NCBI GenBank assembly: GCA_035373905.1
Contig: DAOSOK010000004.1
Location: 124,001 to 188,000, forward strand
Direction: 5' to 3'
DNA from: Candidatus Ozemobacteraceae bacterium
GTDB taxonomy: Bacteria; Muiribacteriota; Ozemobacteria; Ozemobacterales; Ozemobacteraceae
DNA length: 64,000 nt
Made by a program: the position numbers and the translations under genes. The notes under the pieces were generated by a model. That model was not told where the DNA came from. It saw only the letters and a list, made by a program, of their open reading frames with translations, and searched no databases. This document shows positions 15,862 to 25,370 of this stretch, piece by piece (position 1 is the stretch's first letter; every line of letters starts with the position of its first letter).

Positions 15862-18840
15862 TCAAGAGCGGAGCGGAGGGGGAAACGGGCGCTTTCGTTT
15901 CTGATCGACGAGGCGGACGAGCCGGACGGGACGCGCTTTTCCCTTGACATGCGTTTCGCCGAGAGATTCATAGCTTCCGATATCTTTCGCGCGCTGCCTG
16001 AGTGCCTCGTCGAGGACGACCGCAACGGGATCGAATCGCTCGGCCAGCGCGGCCGCCCGTGCCGCAAGGTTCACCGTGTCGCCGATGATGGTATGGTCCC
16101 GTCTGCCGCCCGAGCCGAGGATGCCCGTGACGACCGAGCCGATCGTCATTCCGACCGCGGGCCGGAACGAGAGAGCGCCTTCCTGATGGGCGGCCTGGAG
16201 CCGCCGGGCGGTTTTCACGGCGATGAGGGCAAGCTCCGGAGGAAAGACGGCGAGGATCTTTGGGCCGAGCAGTTTGTCGATGTCGGCCCCGGCGGCGTGC
16301 AGGATTCGGCAGACGACGACGACGTGCCGGTTGAGCAGTTCGAGCGCCGCCTCCGGAGACATCGATGACATGGCGGCCTCGATGCCGGTGAAGGAGACGA
16401 AACAGACGATGAACTCGCGACGGGCTCCTTCACGGGCTTTCCGCTCGTCGTCGCCCGATGTCGCCGCCGTCAGCGCCGAGCTTGATACCATTTTCCTGAG
16501 GATATTCCGTTCCTCCAGCCCCCGGGCCATCTTGTTGAACGCGTCGGCCAGTTCGCCGAGCTCGTCAGACCGATCCGCCGGCACGCGGTGGGAGTAGTCC
16601 TCTTCGCTCACAGCCTGGATGCCGACGATCAGACTCCGGACGGGGGAGACGATGTCCTGGGTCGCGCTTGCGGCCAGCAGCAACGTTATCAGCGCAGCGA
16701 CCAGAAACAACGCGGTCAGCCTGCGCCTGAACGCGGCCGTTTCAGCCAGGAGGGGGGCTTCGTCGGCGAGCGCGACGAAGACGAACTGCCTGGAACACGC
16801 TCCCGGTGCGCCTTCGATCAGCCACCTCGTGCCTCCGTCGCTCAGGCTCAGGCTGAGAGACTTCGACGATGCGTCCACCTGGCGGGCGATGCGACGCAGA
16901 AAGGGGTGCCGCTCGCCGGATTCCGGGTGAACCATTCTCCCGATCTGATCTCTCTGGAAGGCGAAGACGGGCCCGTCGCGCCATGGTCCCGAAACAGTCC
17001 GCCCCATGGCGTTGTTCTCGTGGAACTCGCTCTTGATGAGGAGAGAGACGAGGAACTCCGGTCGGGTCGAGTTCGGGAGAAGGATCTCATACAGCATGGC
17101 CATGCCGATGCCGACTTCGAGCAGAATGGGCTCGTTCTTCCCGTTCAGCCAATCGAAAAACGTTTCGGGGCCGAGAACCGAGAGAAAAATTTCACGGCCT
17201 ACATCCCACAGCATCTCACCTTTCGTCGCCTGGACGGATCCCCGTTCTAGGTCGTTAGATAGAGACATGGCCACTTGGGGCGTCGCCTCTCCGCCTCGTG
17301 CGGCTATCGCAGCGTTCGCCGTAAACCTCAGCAGCTCCGTAAGCATCCCGGAGCCGTCGCTGGGGTCGAAAAGGCGCGACTGGTCGCGCACGTAGTTGTT
17401 CATCCCGCCTATGGCGATCTTTCGCAGGGAAAGATTGATCGGCTTGTTATATAAATAAAGAAATTTATCCTTCAGCCGGTTCTGGAGATCGACCCTGGCC
17501 GCCGGATCGTCACCGCCGGCATCCCGCCTGGCGACGTCGAGGAACCTCCGGTCGTCGAACATACGCCGGATCAGGCTCCAGAGACGTGGACGGTGCGTGA
17601 AGGCCTGGAGTTCGAGAAGACCGATGGATCGCCGAAGATCGTTCCGAATTTCCTGGACCCTGACCTCATGCCGCTCCGAGACATACGGCCCGATGACCAA
17701 AAACATGGTCGACAAGGGAAACAGCGCCGCAAGGAGAAAACCGGCGGCGAGCTGAAGGCCGAGGCTCCGGGAAACGCCGCCGCCACGGAACAGCGTCGAA
17801 AACCACGTGAGGATAGCCATGGCGGCGGCCGCCCAGCAGCATGTCCGGACCAGGCTTCCGTTCTGGCCGGGCCCCGTCTCCGGTTGCTTCATGGCGCCGA
17901 ACAGCGTGTATCGCCTGCCGAGAATCGCCGTTCCGCGGCTGACGGCCCAGCCCTGCGGCGGCGGCGCCCCTTCGAGGCATGTCTTGAGAGGCGGCTTGCG
18001 CCACGAGGGATGAGCGAATCTCGATTTCCCGTCTTCAGATACGAATGCGAGCCGAATCCCGCGGGAGGCATACCTGTGGATCGTCGAAACGATGCTGCGC
18101 TCTCCGACGGCAGGCAAAGGCATGAGGAACAGGATGCCTCCGCAGACAAGCTGCCGCCGTATATGCGGTTCGAGTGCCGACGTGCCCGGTTCGAACGAGC
18201 CGTCCGGTATGGGGGACCGGAGGAGAACGTCGGCCCGGCGCCGGTCGATGAGAGGCTTCCAGAAGAGAAGCGCCTCCTTCCCTCTGAAAACGACTTGGGC
18301 GGCGGATCCGCGGAGTTCGTCATGAAAATAGCCGAAGGTCTGGATCGATCCGAGAATGTCGGGAATGATGCCGGAGATCTCCTGCGTCTCGCTGGCGGGA
18401 AGCTCCTCAAAAAGATTCCGGACATTCATCTGAAGGAAACGATGCAAAAACGCGAACTCCGCGCGCGTGGATCCGCCATGGGCGGCGACCCGCCCCGCCT
18501 TGTCGAGCACGCATATCGTGAAGAGAGGCGGCGAACCTGCCCTTTCGAGGCGGGCCACCGCGTTGCGCAGTTCGCGATCGAGGTCGATGTGTTCGTTCGA
18601 GATGACGCGCCCGGTGAATCTCTGGATCTCCTCCTCGAGCTGATCGACGAGCAGAAGGCGGCCCAGGTCCTGGTGCTTTGCCAGGTGGAGGGATGTGTCG
18701 AGCAGTTCCGAGGTCGTCTGGCGATGTCTTGCCCGCTCGAGGGCTTCGCTTTCGGAAAGCGTCGCATTGATCAGCCAGGGCGGCAGGAGGAGAAGAAGGG
18801 TTCCGACGATAAAAACGAGTTGCTTCACGAAGCGGCTCAC
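15862..18840 (-). CDS. class III cyclase homolog lacking metal Asps (C2-like)
   Basis: A 992-residue protein with two extracytoplasmic regions set between about four membrane helices (near residues 7-26, 338-356, 362-388 and just before HAMP), a HAMP domain (SPVRSLIVGIQAVSEEDY) and a C-terminal class III cyclase domain. In that domain the first metal Asp is Ser (CFVSFTGIE where paralogs read VSDIRSFT) and the second is Pro (IDKLLGPKILAVF where GD is expected). The base-selecting Lys (IDK) and transition-state Asn and Arg (GDTVNLAAR) are kept. Alone it should be inactive. The GTG start overlaps the TGA of the neighbouring cyclase gene, so they are coupled. Confidence 0.9.
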   Translation of the reverse strand: MSRFVKQLVFIVGTLLLLLPPWLINATLSESEALERARHRQTTSELLDTSLHLAKHQDLGRLLLVDQLEEEIQRFTGRVISNEHIDLDRELRNAVARLERAGSPPLFTICVLDKAGRVAAHGGSTRAEFAFLHRFLQMNVRNLFEELPASETQEISGIIPDILGSIQTFGYFHDELRGSAAQVVFRGKEALLFWKPLIDRRRADVLLRSPIPDGSFEPGTSALEPHIRRQLVCGGILFLMPLPAVGERSIVSTIHRYASRGIRLAFVSEDGKSRFAHPSWRKPPLKTCLEGAPPPQGWAVSRGTAILGRRYTLFGAMKQPETGPGQNGSLVRTCCWAAAAMAILTWFSTLFRGGGVSRSLGLQLAAGFLLAALFPLSTMFLVIGPYVSERHEVRVQEIRNDLRRSIGLLELQAFTHRPRLWSLIRRMFDDRRFLDVARRDAGGDDPAARVDLQNRLKDKFLYLYNKPINLSLRKIAIGGMNNYVRDQSRLFDPSDGSGMLTELLRFTANAAIAARGGEATPQVAMSLSNDLERGSVQATKGEMLWDVGREIFLSVLGPETFFDWLNGKNEPILLEVGIGMAMLYEILLPNSTRPEFLVSLLIKSEFHENNAMGRTVSGPWRDGPVFAFQRDQIGRMVHPESGERHPFLRRIARQVDASSKSLSLSLSDGGTRWLIEGAPGACSRQFVFVALADEAPLLAETAAFRRRLTALFLVAALITLLLAASATQDIVSPVRSLIVGIQAVSEEDYSHRVPADRSDELGELADAFNKMARGLEERNILRKMVSSSALTAATSGDDERKAREGARREFIVCFVSFTGIEAAMSSMSPEAALELLNRHVVVVCRILHAAGADIDKLLGPKILAVFPPELALIAVKTARRLQAAHQEGALSFRPAVGMTIGSVVTGILGSGGRRDHTIIGDTVNLAARAAALAERFDPVAVVLDEALRQRAKDIGSYESLGETHVKGKARPVRLVRLVDQKRKRPFPPPLRS

Positions 18841-21794
18841 GCGCCTCCTCCCTGTGGACGGAGGAGGCTGCGGGCCGTGACGTCGCCCCGATAGACGAAC
18901 GCGCGGGAATCATGGCCCGAAAGAGGAACGGCCGAAGCCGTGAGCGCGCCTCCTGCTTCCGCAATCTCAGGGGTCATGACGAGGGGGAGGCCGGGAGCCG
19001 ATTTGGAGAGCGTTTCGAGCCCGGTCGCCTCCGCCACGGCGTTGCCGATTATCGAGATCTCGAACCTGAGGGCGGGATCGCCGATGCCTCCGAACAGCAG
19101 TTCGCCCCGGCTCAGCCCGACGCCGATGGCGTAGGGGAACAGGCCGGCGGCGCGGCGATCGTCGTTGATCGAGTCCATCCGCTCCAGCATCGAAAGCCCT
19201 GCCATGATCGCTCGCCGTTCGAGACTCCCGTCGTCGGAGGAGTTGGGCTCGAAGACGGCCTGGATGGCGTCCCCGATGAACCGGTCGATGCGGCCCCCGA
19301 ACCGGTGAACGATCTCGGCCATCAGGTCGAAATGGCGGTTCAGCATGCCCGTGATGGCTGGGGCCGGCTGGTTTTCGCACAGCGTGGTGAACGAGCGGAT
19401 ATCCGAAACCAGGACGATTCCCGGCCCGCGTCGTGGCTTCTCGGTCGTTCCCGCGGATATCGCCTGGAGCGCGGCCCCGGAAACGAAGGTCGAGAGCCGT
19501 TGCCGTTGCCTGAGCCCGTCGGTCATCTCATCGAACGCCTGCGTCAGAACGCCGAGCTCATCCGGCCTGTCCAGTTTCACGCGGATGTCGAGGTCCCCGC
19601 TGGTGACCGCCATGAGACCGGTTTTCACGGACTGTATCGATGGGACGACGTGTCGTGCCGTGACCACGCCGAGGAAGATGACGATCGTGAGACTGAGCAG
19701 AAGAAATCCGAGCAACTGTCTCCGCCTTGCCTCGAATGCGGCAAATTCCGGTCTGACGGGCAGCGCCGCGGCAAGCCAGACGTCCCGCATGGCACGGGAG
19801 GGGCCAGCCAGCACGAACCATTCGTCACGTGCGACGGCGGATGTGGCGAACACTCCGCCCTGCTCCATCGCGACTCGGGCCGGGCCTTCGAGAACGCGTC
19901 GCTGAAGGCTCGAGGCCGGCGTGAGCGGGACAAGCCGATCGTATTCTTTCCGGTACGCCAAAAACATCCCGTCGGGAATCATGCGGGAGAATTCGATCAT
20001 CGCGCTTCTGACAGCCTCTTTTTCCAGAAACTTGTCGTGCCAGGCGACGACGAACGCGATCATTCCCCCCGCGTCTGTCGTGACGAATTCATGAAGTTTG
20101 ACCAGCCAGTGGCTTCCCGCCTTGATGAACTCGGGGACGCTGCGCCGAATTTCCATATGCTGCATGACATTTGAATTGGTGATTTGAGTGAAGGCGTTCC
20201 AGAAGAGGACGTCCCGCGGCGAGAGAGGATCGTCGCCGGCCGGCGGCCGGTGAAACATGAGCTGATATCGCTTCCTGAGGACGTTCACGAGCGATATCCG
20301 GTAAAAGCGATGGATCCCGTCGACCTGTTCGGAGGTCAGCATGCTGCTGCGAGTTGCGAGTTCGTTTCCCTGCATGTCAAAAAGAAACATGGCCGACAGC
20401 GGAAGGGAGGGAGAGGCGTTCGCGAACTCCCCGACGATCCACTCGGCGAGGCCCGGAGCCTGGATGCCGTGAAGAGCGACCGCCTTACGCCACTTGTCGG
20501 AGGCGAGAATACGCAGAAACGTTGCAAGATACCTGTTCTCGAGCTCGCCCTTGCTTTGATCGATCGTCGACAGCGTCGAGGAAAGCCTTCGCTCCAGACT
20601 CCGCATCAACGTCTCCCGGCGTTCATCCACATACCCGGAGCACGTCTGTATCGCCAGCGACAGCGGAAATGCGCAGGCAAGAAAATACAGGCCGGCGAAA
20701 CGCCATGCGAGGGGTATGGCGGGCCATGTTCCTAGAAGCAGCCCCCGGACGAGGAGAAGTCCCCCGCCGACGCCGAACGCGAGGCCGACCGCCTTCAGCG
20801 GAAGCGGGAACGCCGGCGGCGACTCGACCGGCAACAGAACTGCCGCAATATGCGAGGAATTGAGCATCGCTCGGGTGTAGATTCTGTATCTGCCGACGAA
20901 TTCCCCCCAGGGCGGCAAGGCGTGCTCCCGTTCACGGAACGGGATGGCACGATACTTCGAACACCAGGCCTGAAGCGCCCGGGACTTCGGAAGAGGTCGA
21001 GGAAACAGATCCCCGATCCGAGACGGATGGGCGCGAACGAAACCGTTCCATCGGACGGTTCCGCTTCTGACGGCCGCCGCCGATATTCGCATCGCCGTTG
21101 CCGCGGCTTGTGTCGTGTCAGGGACGAGAATGACGAAGCCGGCGACGGGGGTGGTGCCGTCTGCGATCATGTCCCAGACGAGATATTGCTGAACCCGTCC
21201 GGTGATCACCTTGATCGGAATTCCCCGAAGGCTCTGAGAGAGAGGGACGACATCCATGTCGTTGCCGAATAGCGTGGTCAGCAGTTTCGCATTGCGTCGT
21301 TCCTCGGCCTCAGGGCCGCGCTGCCCGGCGTGGTGCCTGACGATATGATGAAACGCCTGGAGCATCGCCTGTCGGCCGATGGGGCCACCGGCTGGCGCAT
21401 CGACGATGCGCGGGGGAGTTCCAGGCGGCGCATGCCGGAAGTCGAACATCCAGACGCGCGAACCCTGAAATCGCCGGCGCACCTCGGACGACAGGGACGG
21501 CCAGGCGATCTGCATCCTCTGCTCGCGCGTGAGGTCCTCGAGCTTCGCCAGGATCCGTGAGGCATGGATGGATATCTGATCGCGCAGCCGCCAATGAAGG
21601 GACATCGCGTCGAGAATACGTCGGGCCTGTTCCTCCTGGCGGCGTTTCTGAGCTTCGATCGAACGCTGGTTCGTTCGATGGTTGCCGATATATATCGAAA
21701 CCAGCGTCAGCAGCGCAAGAACGGCCGTCAGGAGGTAGGTGGGAATGGCGCCGCGGCGCGATTCCGGGTGCGGATGCCGTCGTCTCTTTTCCAT
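18837..21794 (-). CDS. class III cyclase homolog with metal Asps only (C1-like)
   Basis: A 985-residue paralog of the next gene with the same layout: N-terminal membrane helix (TYLLTAVLALLTLVSIYIG), extracytoplasmic region, a middle pair of helices, a second extracytoplasmic region, one more helix, HAMP (SIQSVKTGLMAVTSGDL) and a cyclase domain. Both metal Asps are present (VSDIRSFT; RFIGDAIQAVF). The transition-state residues are lost: the usual GDxVNxAxR reads GNAVAEATG, so Asn is Ala and Arg is Gly, and the base-selecting Lys is Arg (IDR). It therefore complements its coupled partner. The start at 21794 is the first good Met, but its ribosome site is weak. Confidence 0.88.
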   Translation of the reverse strand: MEKRRRHPHPESRRGAIPTYLLTAVLALLTLVSIYIGNHRTNQRSIEAQKRRQEEQARRILDAMSLHWRLRDQISIHASRILAKLEDLTREQRMQIAWPSLSSEVRRRFQGSRVWMFDFRHAPPGTPPRIVDAPAGGPIGRQAMLQAFHHIVRHHAGQRGPEAEERRNAKLLTTLFGNDMDVVPLSQSLRGIPIKVITGRVQQYLVWDMIADGTTPVAGFVILVPDTTQAAATAMRISAAAVRSGTVRWNGFVRAHPSRIGDLFPRPLPKSRALQAWCSKYRAIPFREREHALPPWGEFVGRYRIYTRAMLNSSHIAAVLLPVESPPAFPLPLKAVGLAFGVGGGLLLVRGLLLGTWPAIPLAWRFAGLYFLACAFPLSLAIQTCSGYVDERRETLMRSLERRLSSTLSTIDQSKGELENRYLATFLRILASDKWRKAVALHGIQAPGLAEWIVGEFANASPSLPLSAMFLFDMQGNELATRSSMLTSEQVDGIHRFYRISLVNVLRKRYQLMFHRPPAGDDPLSPRDVLFWNAFTQITNSNVMQHMEIRRSVPEFIKAGSHWLVKLHEFVTTDAGGMIAFVVAWHDKFLEKEAVRSAMIEFSRMIPDGMFLAYRKEYDRLVPLTPASSLQRRVLEGPARVAMEQGGVFATSAVARDEWFVLAGPSRAMRDVWLAAALPVRPEFAAFEARRRQLLGFLLLSLTIVIFLGVVTARHVVPSIQSVKTGLMAVTSGDLDIRVKLDRPDELGVLTQAFDEMTDGLRQRQRLSTFVSGAALQAISAGTTEKPRRGPGIVLVSDIRSFTTLCENQPAPAITGMLNRHFDLMAEIVHRFGGRIDRFIGDAIQAVFEPNSSDDGSLERRAIMAGLSMLERMDSINDDRRAAGLFPYAIGVGLSRGELLFGGIGDPALRFEISIIGNAVAEATGLETLSKSAPGLPLVMTPEIAEAGGALTASAVPLSGHDSRAFVYRGDVTARSLLRPQGGGA

Positions 21795-21841
21795 GAACGT
21801 GAAACCATCATACACCCGCGCGTCGCGGCGGTCACCAACGA

Positions 21842-22237
21842 TCAGAAGGCGATCCCCGATTCGGCCGGGGAGGAATCGCCGGCGCCGGTCAGCTGGGCGG
21901 TCTCGTCCGGGCGGGTGAGAAACGTGACCGACTCGGCGACCACTTCCGTGTAGTAGCGCGGCTTGCCGTCGCCTGCGTCGAACTTCGAAACGCGGAGCCG
22001 GCCTTCGACCAGCACCGGCATACCCTTGCGGAGATGTTTCTGGCATCGGTCGGCGGTCGTGCCCCAGGTGGTGACGTTGACGAAGCTGGTTTCGGTGGCG
22101 CTCTGGCCGTCGGTGTTTTGAAAGGTGTGGTTCACGGCGATGGAAAGCCCGACCCTTGTCCTGCCGTCGCGGATCTGTCGGGACTGCGGATCGCGGGTCA
22201 GATTGCCGGCAATGACGATCTTGTTCAACGAAATCAT
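21842..22237 (-). CDS. ssb: single-stranded DNA-binding protein
   Basis: The 131-residue protein is an OB-fold SSB: it opens MISLNKIVIAGNLTRDPQ, then has VGLSIAVNHTF, FVNVTTWGTTADRCQKHLRKG and VLVEGRLRV, all diagnostic. It binds single-stranded DNA in replication, repair and uptake. The C-terminus (SSPAESGIAF) lacks the acidic DDDIPF-type tail that recruits partner proteins, which suggests a specialised SSB. The start follows GAGGAGG. The location downstream of comEA/comEC is consistent with a role in transformation. Confidence 0.95.
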   Translation of the reverse strand: MISLNKIVIAGNLTRDPQSRQIRDGRTRVGLSIAVNHTFQNTDGQSATETSFVNVTTWGTTADRCQKHLRKGMPVLVEGRLRVSKFDAGDGKPRYYTEVVAESVTFLTRPDETAQLTGAGDSSPAESGIAF

Positions 22238-22336
22238 GGGTTCCTCCTCGGCGGATGTGTGATCGATGCGCGTGCGCATCTGCCCATACCTCATCCGGGA
22301 GTCGGGGTCGGGGAAAACTTTTTTCCGGCCGCCTGC

Positions 22337-23158
22337 TCAGCGCCGGGAGAAATCGCCGCGAAGCCGGTACACAATCGTTCCGATCCATTCGTGCATGGCG
22401 TAGGAGAACAGGTTGAAGTCGCTCTCGCAGGCGTTGTCGATCGTTTTTTCCGACTGGACGGGCGCCGGTAGCACCTCGAACCCGGCGGCCTCGAACACGG
22501 CGGCCGCGCGGCTGATGTGGGGCCCGTTCGTGACCAGCAGCAGACGACGGATGCCTCGTGGAAGCAGGGCCTGCGCGATTTTCCGCGACTCGGTCCGCGT
22601 CGTCGTGATGCCCCCGCTCAGGATTTCGTACGATCCTCGCGGCAGGTCGAGAAACGCGGCGAACGAGGCAACCCAGGCGGCCTCGGGAATCGGCCGGTTC
22701 GGAAGGGGATCGCCCGTGCTGAAGACGAGCAGCGGAGCACGCCCGGCCCGCAGCAGTTCGACGCCGTGCAAAACCCGCTGGAGTCCGGCATACGTATACT
22801 CGCCCTGTTTCGAGACCCCCGAGGCCAGGACCAGGATCGCATCCGCGTTTCCGTCGGCGTGGGGGAGCAGGAGAGGTCTGCACAGATACCCGGCGATCGG
22901 AAGATACGTCAGGAGAACCATGAGCGTACCGACGGCCGCGAGGCTCTGGAGGGTTTTCGAGAGGAGGAGGCTTTGCTCGGCTTTCCGGCCGGCGGCGACG
23001 AGCGCCCACAGGCCGATGAGGCCGATCCCGACGGCGAACGCCTGGCGCCCGGGCTCCCGAAACTGGGGAACCACGACGATCGCGACGAACGTCGCAATCG
23101 GAACGGCGAGGGCGGCGGTGGCATCGAGGAAACGGGAACGGCCTTTTTCAGGATTCAT
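22337..23158 (-). CDS. YdcF/SanA-like DUF218 membrane protein
   Basis: A 273-residue protein with three N-terminal hydrophobic segments (ALAVPIATFVAIVVV; VGIGLIGLWALVAAG; AVGTLMVLLTYLPIAGYL) and a DUF218 domain. The latter shows ADAILVLASGVSKQG, GVELLRAGRAPLLVFSTG, TRTESRKIAQAL and LLLVTNGPHISRAAAVFEAAGF. Members such as ElyC and SanA act in envelope and peptidoglycan-precursor metabolism. The start at 23158 overlaps the comEC 3' end by 11 bases, so it belongs to the same transcript. Confidence 0.88.
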   Translation of the reverse strand: MNPEKGRSRFLDATAALAVPIATFVAIVVVPQFREPGRQAFAVGIGLIGLWALVAAGRKAEQSLLLSKTLQSLAAVGTLMVLLTYLPIAGYLCRPLLLPHADGNADAILVLASGVSKQGEYTYAGLQRVLHGVELLRAGRAPLLVFSTGDPLPNRPIPEAAWVASFAAFLDLPRGSYEILSGGITTTRTESRKIAQALLPRGIRRLLLVTNGPHISRAAAVFEAAGFEVLPAPVQSEKTIDNACESDFNLFSYAMHEWIGTIVYRLRGDFSRR

Positions 23159-25370
23159 GCGGGTCTTCCTGCTTCGTCGCCGGCCTGCGACGCTTCTCGT
23201 CCGCCGCGAGAGCGTCAATCAGGTTTCTGCACCAGGCGAGAACCGCCGTGCGATACTCGAAATGTTCGAGCCGTTTTCCCTCGTCGCGCAACTTCGTAAA
23301 GGCATACAGCATCCCGCAGCCGGCCTTGTGAAGCTCGTAGGCCTGCGGAATCAGCATGGCGAGCCCGGCGCGGGTCGCACGGCCGGGGAGCGGCGAGTCG
23401 AAGAACGCTTCCGAGGTCAGAACGAGCGCCAGAAAGCGGTTGTGCGCCTTTCTGCGCACCTGGATGTCGGCCGGCGTCGGCGGCGGTTCGAGCTTCACGG
23501 CCACGCGCGACAGCAATTCGTTCCCCAGCAGGGCCATGCAGTACACGTGCGCTTCGAGCAGTCGGTCCGGTTGGCCGCGCAAGGTTTCGAGCGTCAAGTC
23601 GTCCATCCGGTGAAAGATGTTCTGGCTTTCCGGGCTCAGCGCCTGTACGGGAAACGTCATCGTCTCGATGCGCCCCTGCTGCTGCTTGAGGGCCCGTTTG
23701 GGAAACACCGCGAGCTGGGCGTCGATCGCTTCCACGAGGCTGTCGCTGGTGAGCGGGTTCAGCACCGGCTCAGCGGCCGGGCCATCCTTCCGCGTTTCCG
23801 GACGGGCGGCATCCGATGAGGCGACGCTTTTCTCCGTCGACCCGCCTGCCCGGGGTTCGACGACAGGAGCTTCCGAAACGACCGGGGAACGCACGGCTGG
23901 CCGGGCCGCCGACACCTGCTGATGCCAGGCGACGATCCCCAGGAGGGCCGCATACGCCGCGGCAACCGCGCCCGCGGGGACGCTTCCGACGTCGACGAGT
24001 GCGAGAGGCAGCGCGGCGCCGGCCCCGACCGCCGCCATGAACGCATCCAGCGCCAGCGCCAGACCGGCGGCGAGGAACACGCCAGCCTGGAACCAGACCA
24101 CGCTCATGACCACCATCAGCAGCCCGATCGGCAGGATGAAATCGAACGACCAGACGACCAGCGGGTTCACGACGAAGGCCGCCAGGGGAACGATGCCGAA
24201 ATGCCAGGCGACCAGCGGCATCGTCGAAAGGCTCGCGGCCGTCGACACGGCCAGATACCGCGCCGGCACCCTGGGCAGGCGGAGGCGGAGGAACAGGGAT
24301 TCGAGCGGCGGCCGGCCGAGCACGATCCCGAGAACGGCGACGAAGCTCAGCTGGAACCCGATATGATGAACCCAGGCGGGATCCCACAGCAGGACGGCCA
24401 GCGCCGCCGCCGCGATCGGCCTGATAGGGCCGGGATCGGCTTCGAGAAGAGAAGATAGAGCTACGGCTATATACATGACCACGGCTCGCCAGACGGACGG
24501 CTGGCCGGACGTCATCATCGCGTAGCCGACGAGGACGGCGACGGTGAGCAGAGCCCGCGAGACCGGCGGAATGCCGCTCCAGTGAAGTATAGCCGTTAGT
24601 ACAAATGCGAGAACGAGGAGATGCTGACCCGAGACGGCGAGCAGATGGGAGACGCCGGTATCCCTGAACAGGCGGCGGTCTTCGCGGCTCAGCCGGCTCG
24701 TGTCGCCGAGCAGCAGCCCCTGCATGAAGCCCTGGTGGCGTTCCGGAAGAAGCCGGGCAATCGCCTCGCGCGTGTGTTTCTGCAGAAAGCCGAACGTCGG
24801 TGCTAGCGCGGCCGAACCGGAGGCTTCGCCGAGAGCGGCCGCTTTGAACCTGGCGAGACGCCGGCCGTCCCCGGACGACAGCGTGCCGGTCGCGGAATAC
24901 CGCTGCCCCGGCTCCGGCAGAAGTTCGGTGCGGCGGGTCTCGATCCGGACGTCGCACGAGAGGGCGATTTCCTGCGATGCCGTTTCATACAGCGGCCGGG
25001 ACATGGTGAACGACAGGCCTCCGCGGGCCAGCGGCCTGAAATCGCCCGAGCAGACGCCGGTCAGACGGCCGCTCGAGCCGTCGAAGGGCACCAGTTCGGC
25101 GGGCGTCGCGGGGGGCTCATACCTGACCGTTCCCGCGAACGTACCGCAGGCGATCGCACAGCCCAGCAACGGCGCCCACGCCGCCCGCCCTCCGAGCGGC
25201 AGGACGAACGAGAGGATTGCCCCGCCGATGGCCAGCCCCAGAAACACCCACGAACCGGCTGCCGGCACGAAGTCGGCGAGCTGCAGACCGATGATGAATC
25301 CCGCCACGAACAACGGCAGGGTTTCGTATTCGCCTCCGGAAAGGGGCCGGGGGGGATGTCGTCGTTTCAC
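23148..25370 (-). CDS. comEC: ComEC/Rec2-type DNA uptake channel, no lactamase domain
   Basis: A 740-residue polytopic protein. After two or three N-terminal helices comes an OB-like extracytoplasmic DUF4131 region (FDGSSGRLTGVCSGDF...), then the Competence domain, whose signature is LLLGDTSRLSREDRRLFRDTG...LLAVSGQHLLVLA. Several helices follow to about residue 485. ComEC normally ends with a metallo-beta-lactamase domain; this one instead has about 255 soluble residues with no HxHxDH motif. The channel carries single-stranded DNA across the inner membrane. The GTG start overlaps the comEA stop by GTGA. Confidence 0.9.
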   Translation of the reverse strand: MKRRHPPRPLSGGEYETLPLFVAGFIIGLQLADFVPAAGSWVFLGLAIGGAILSFVLPLGGRAAWAPLLGCAIACGTFAGTVRYEPPATPAELVPFDGSSGRLTGVCSGDFRPLARGGLSFTMSRPLYETASQEIALSCDVRIETRRTELLPEPGQRYSATGTLSSGDGRRLARFKAAALGEASGSAALAPTFGFLQKHTREAIARLLPERHQGFMQGLLLGDTSRLSREDRRLFRDTGVSHLLAVSGQHLLVLAFVLTAILHWSGIPPVSRALLTVAVLVGYAMMTSGQPSVWRAVVMYIAVALSSLLEADPGPIRPIAAAALAVLLWDPAWVHHIGFQLSFVAVLGIVLGRPPLESLFLRLRLPRVPARYLAVSTAASLSTMPLVAWHFGIVPLAAFVVNPLVVWSFDFILPIGLLMVVMSVVWFQAGVFLAAGLALALDAFMAAVGAGAALPLALVDVGSVPAGAVAAAYAALLGIVAWHQQVSAARPAVRSPVVSEAPVVEPRAGGSTEKSVASSDAARPETRKDGPAAEPVLNPLTSDSLVEAIDAQLAVFPKRALKQQQGRIETMTFPVQALSPESQNIFHRMDDLTLETLRGQPDRLLEAHVYCMALLGNELLSRVAVKLEPPPTPADIQVRRKAHNRFLALVLTSEAFFDSPLPGRATRAGLAMLIPQAYELHKAGCGMLYAFTKLRDEGKRLEHFEYRTAVLAWCRNLIDALAADEKRRRPATKQEDPHES

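Noticed and set aside
21795..23009. N-terminal extension of the C1-like cyclase frame
   Set aside because: This part is Arg/Pro-rich, overlaps ssb and the YdcF-like gene in another frame and shows no domain. The real protein begins near 21794.
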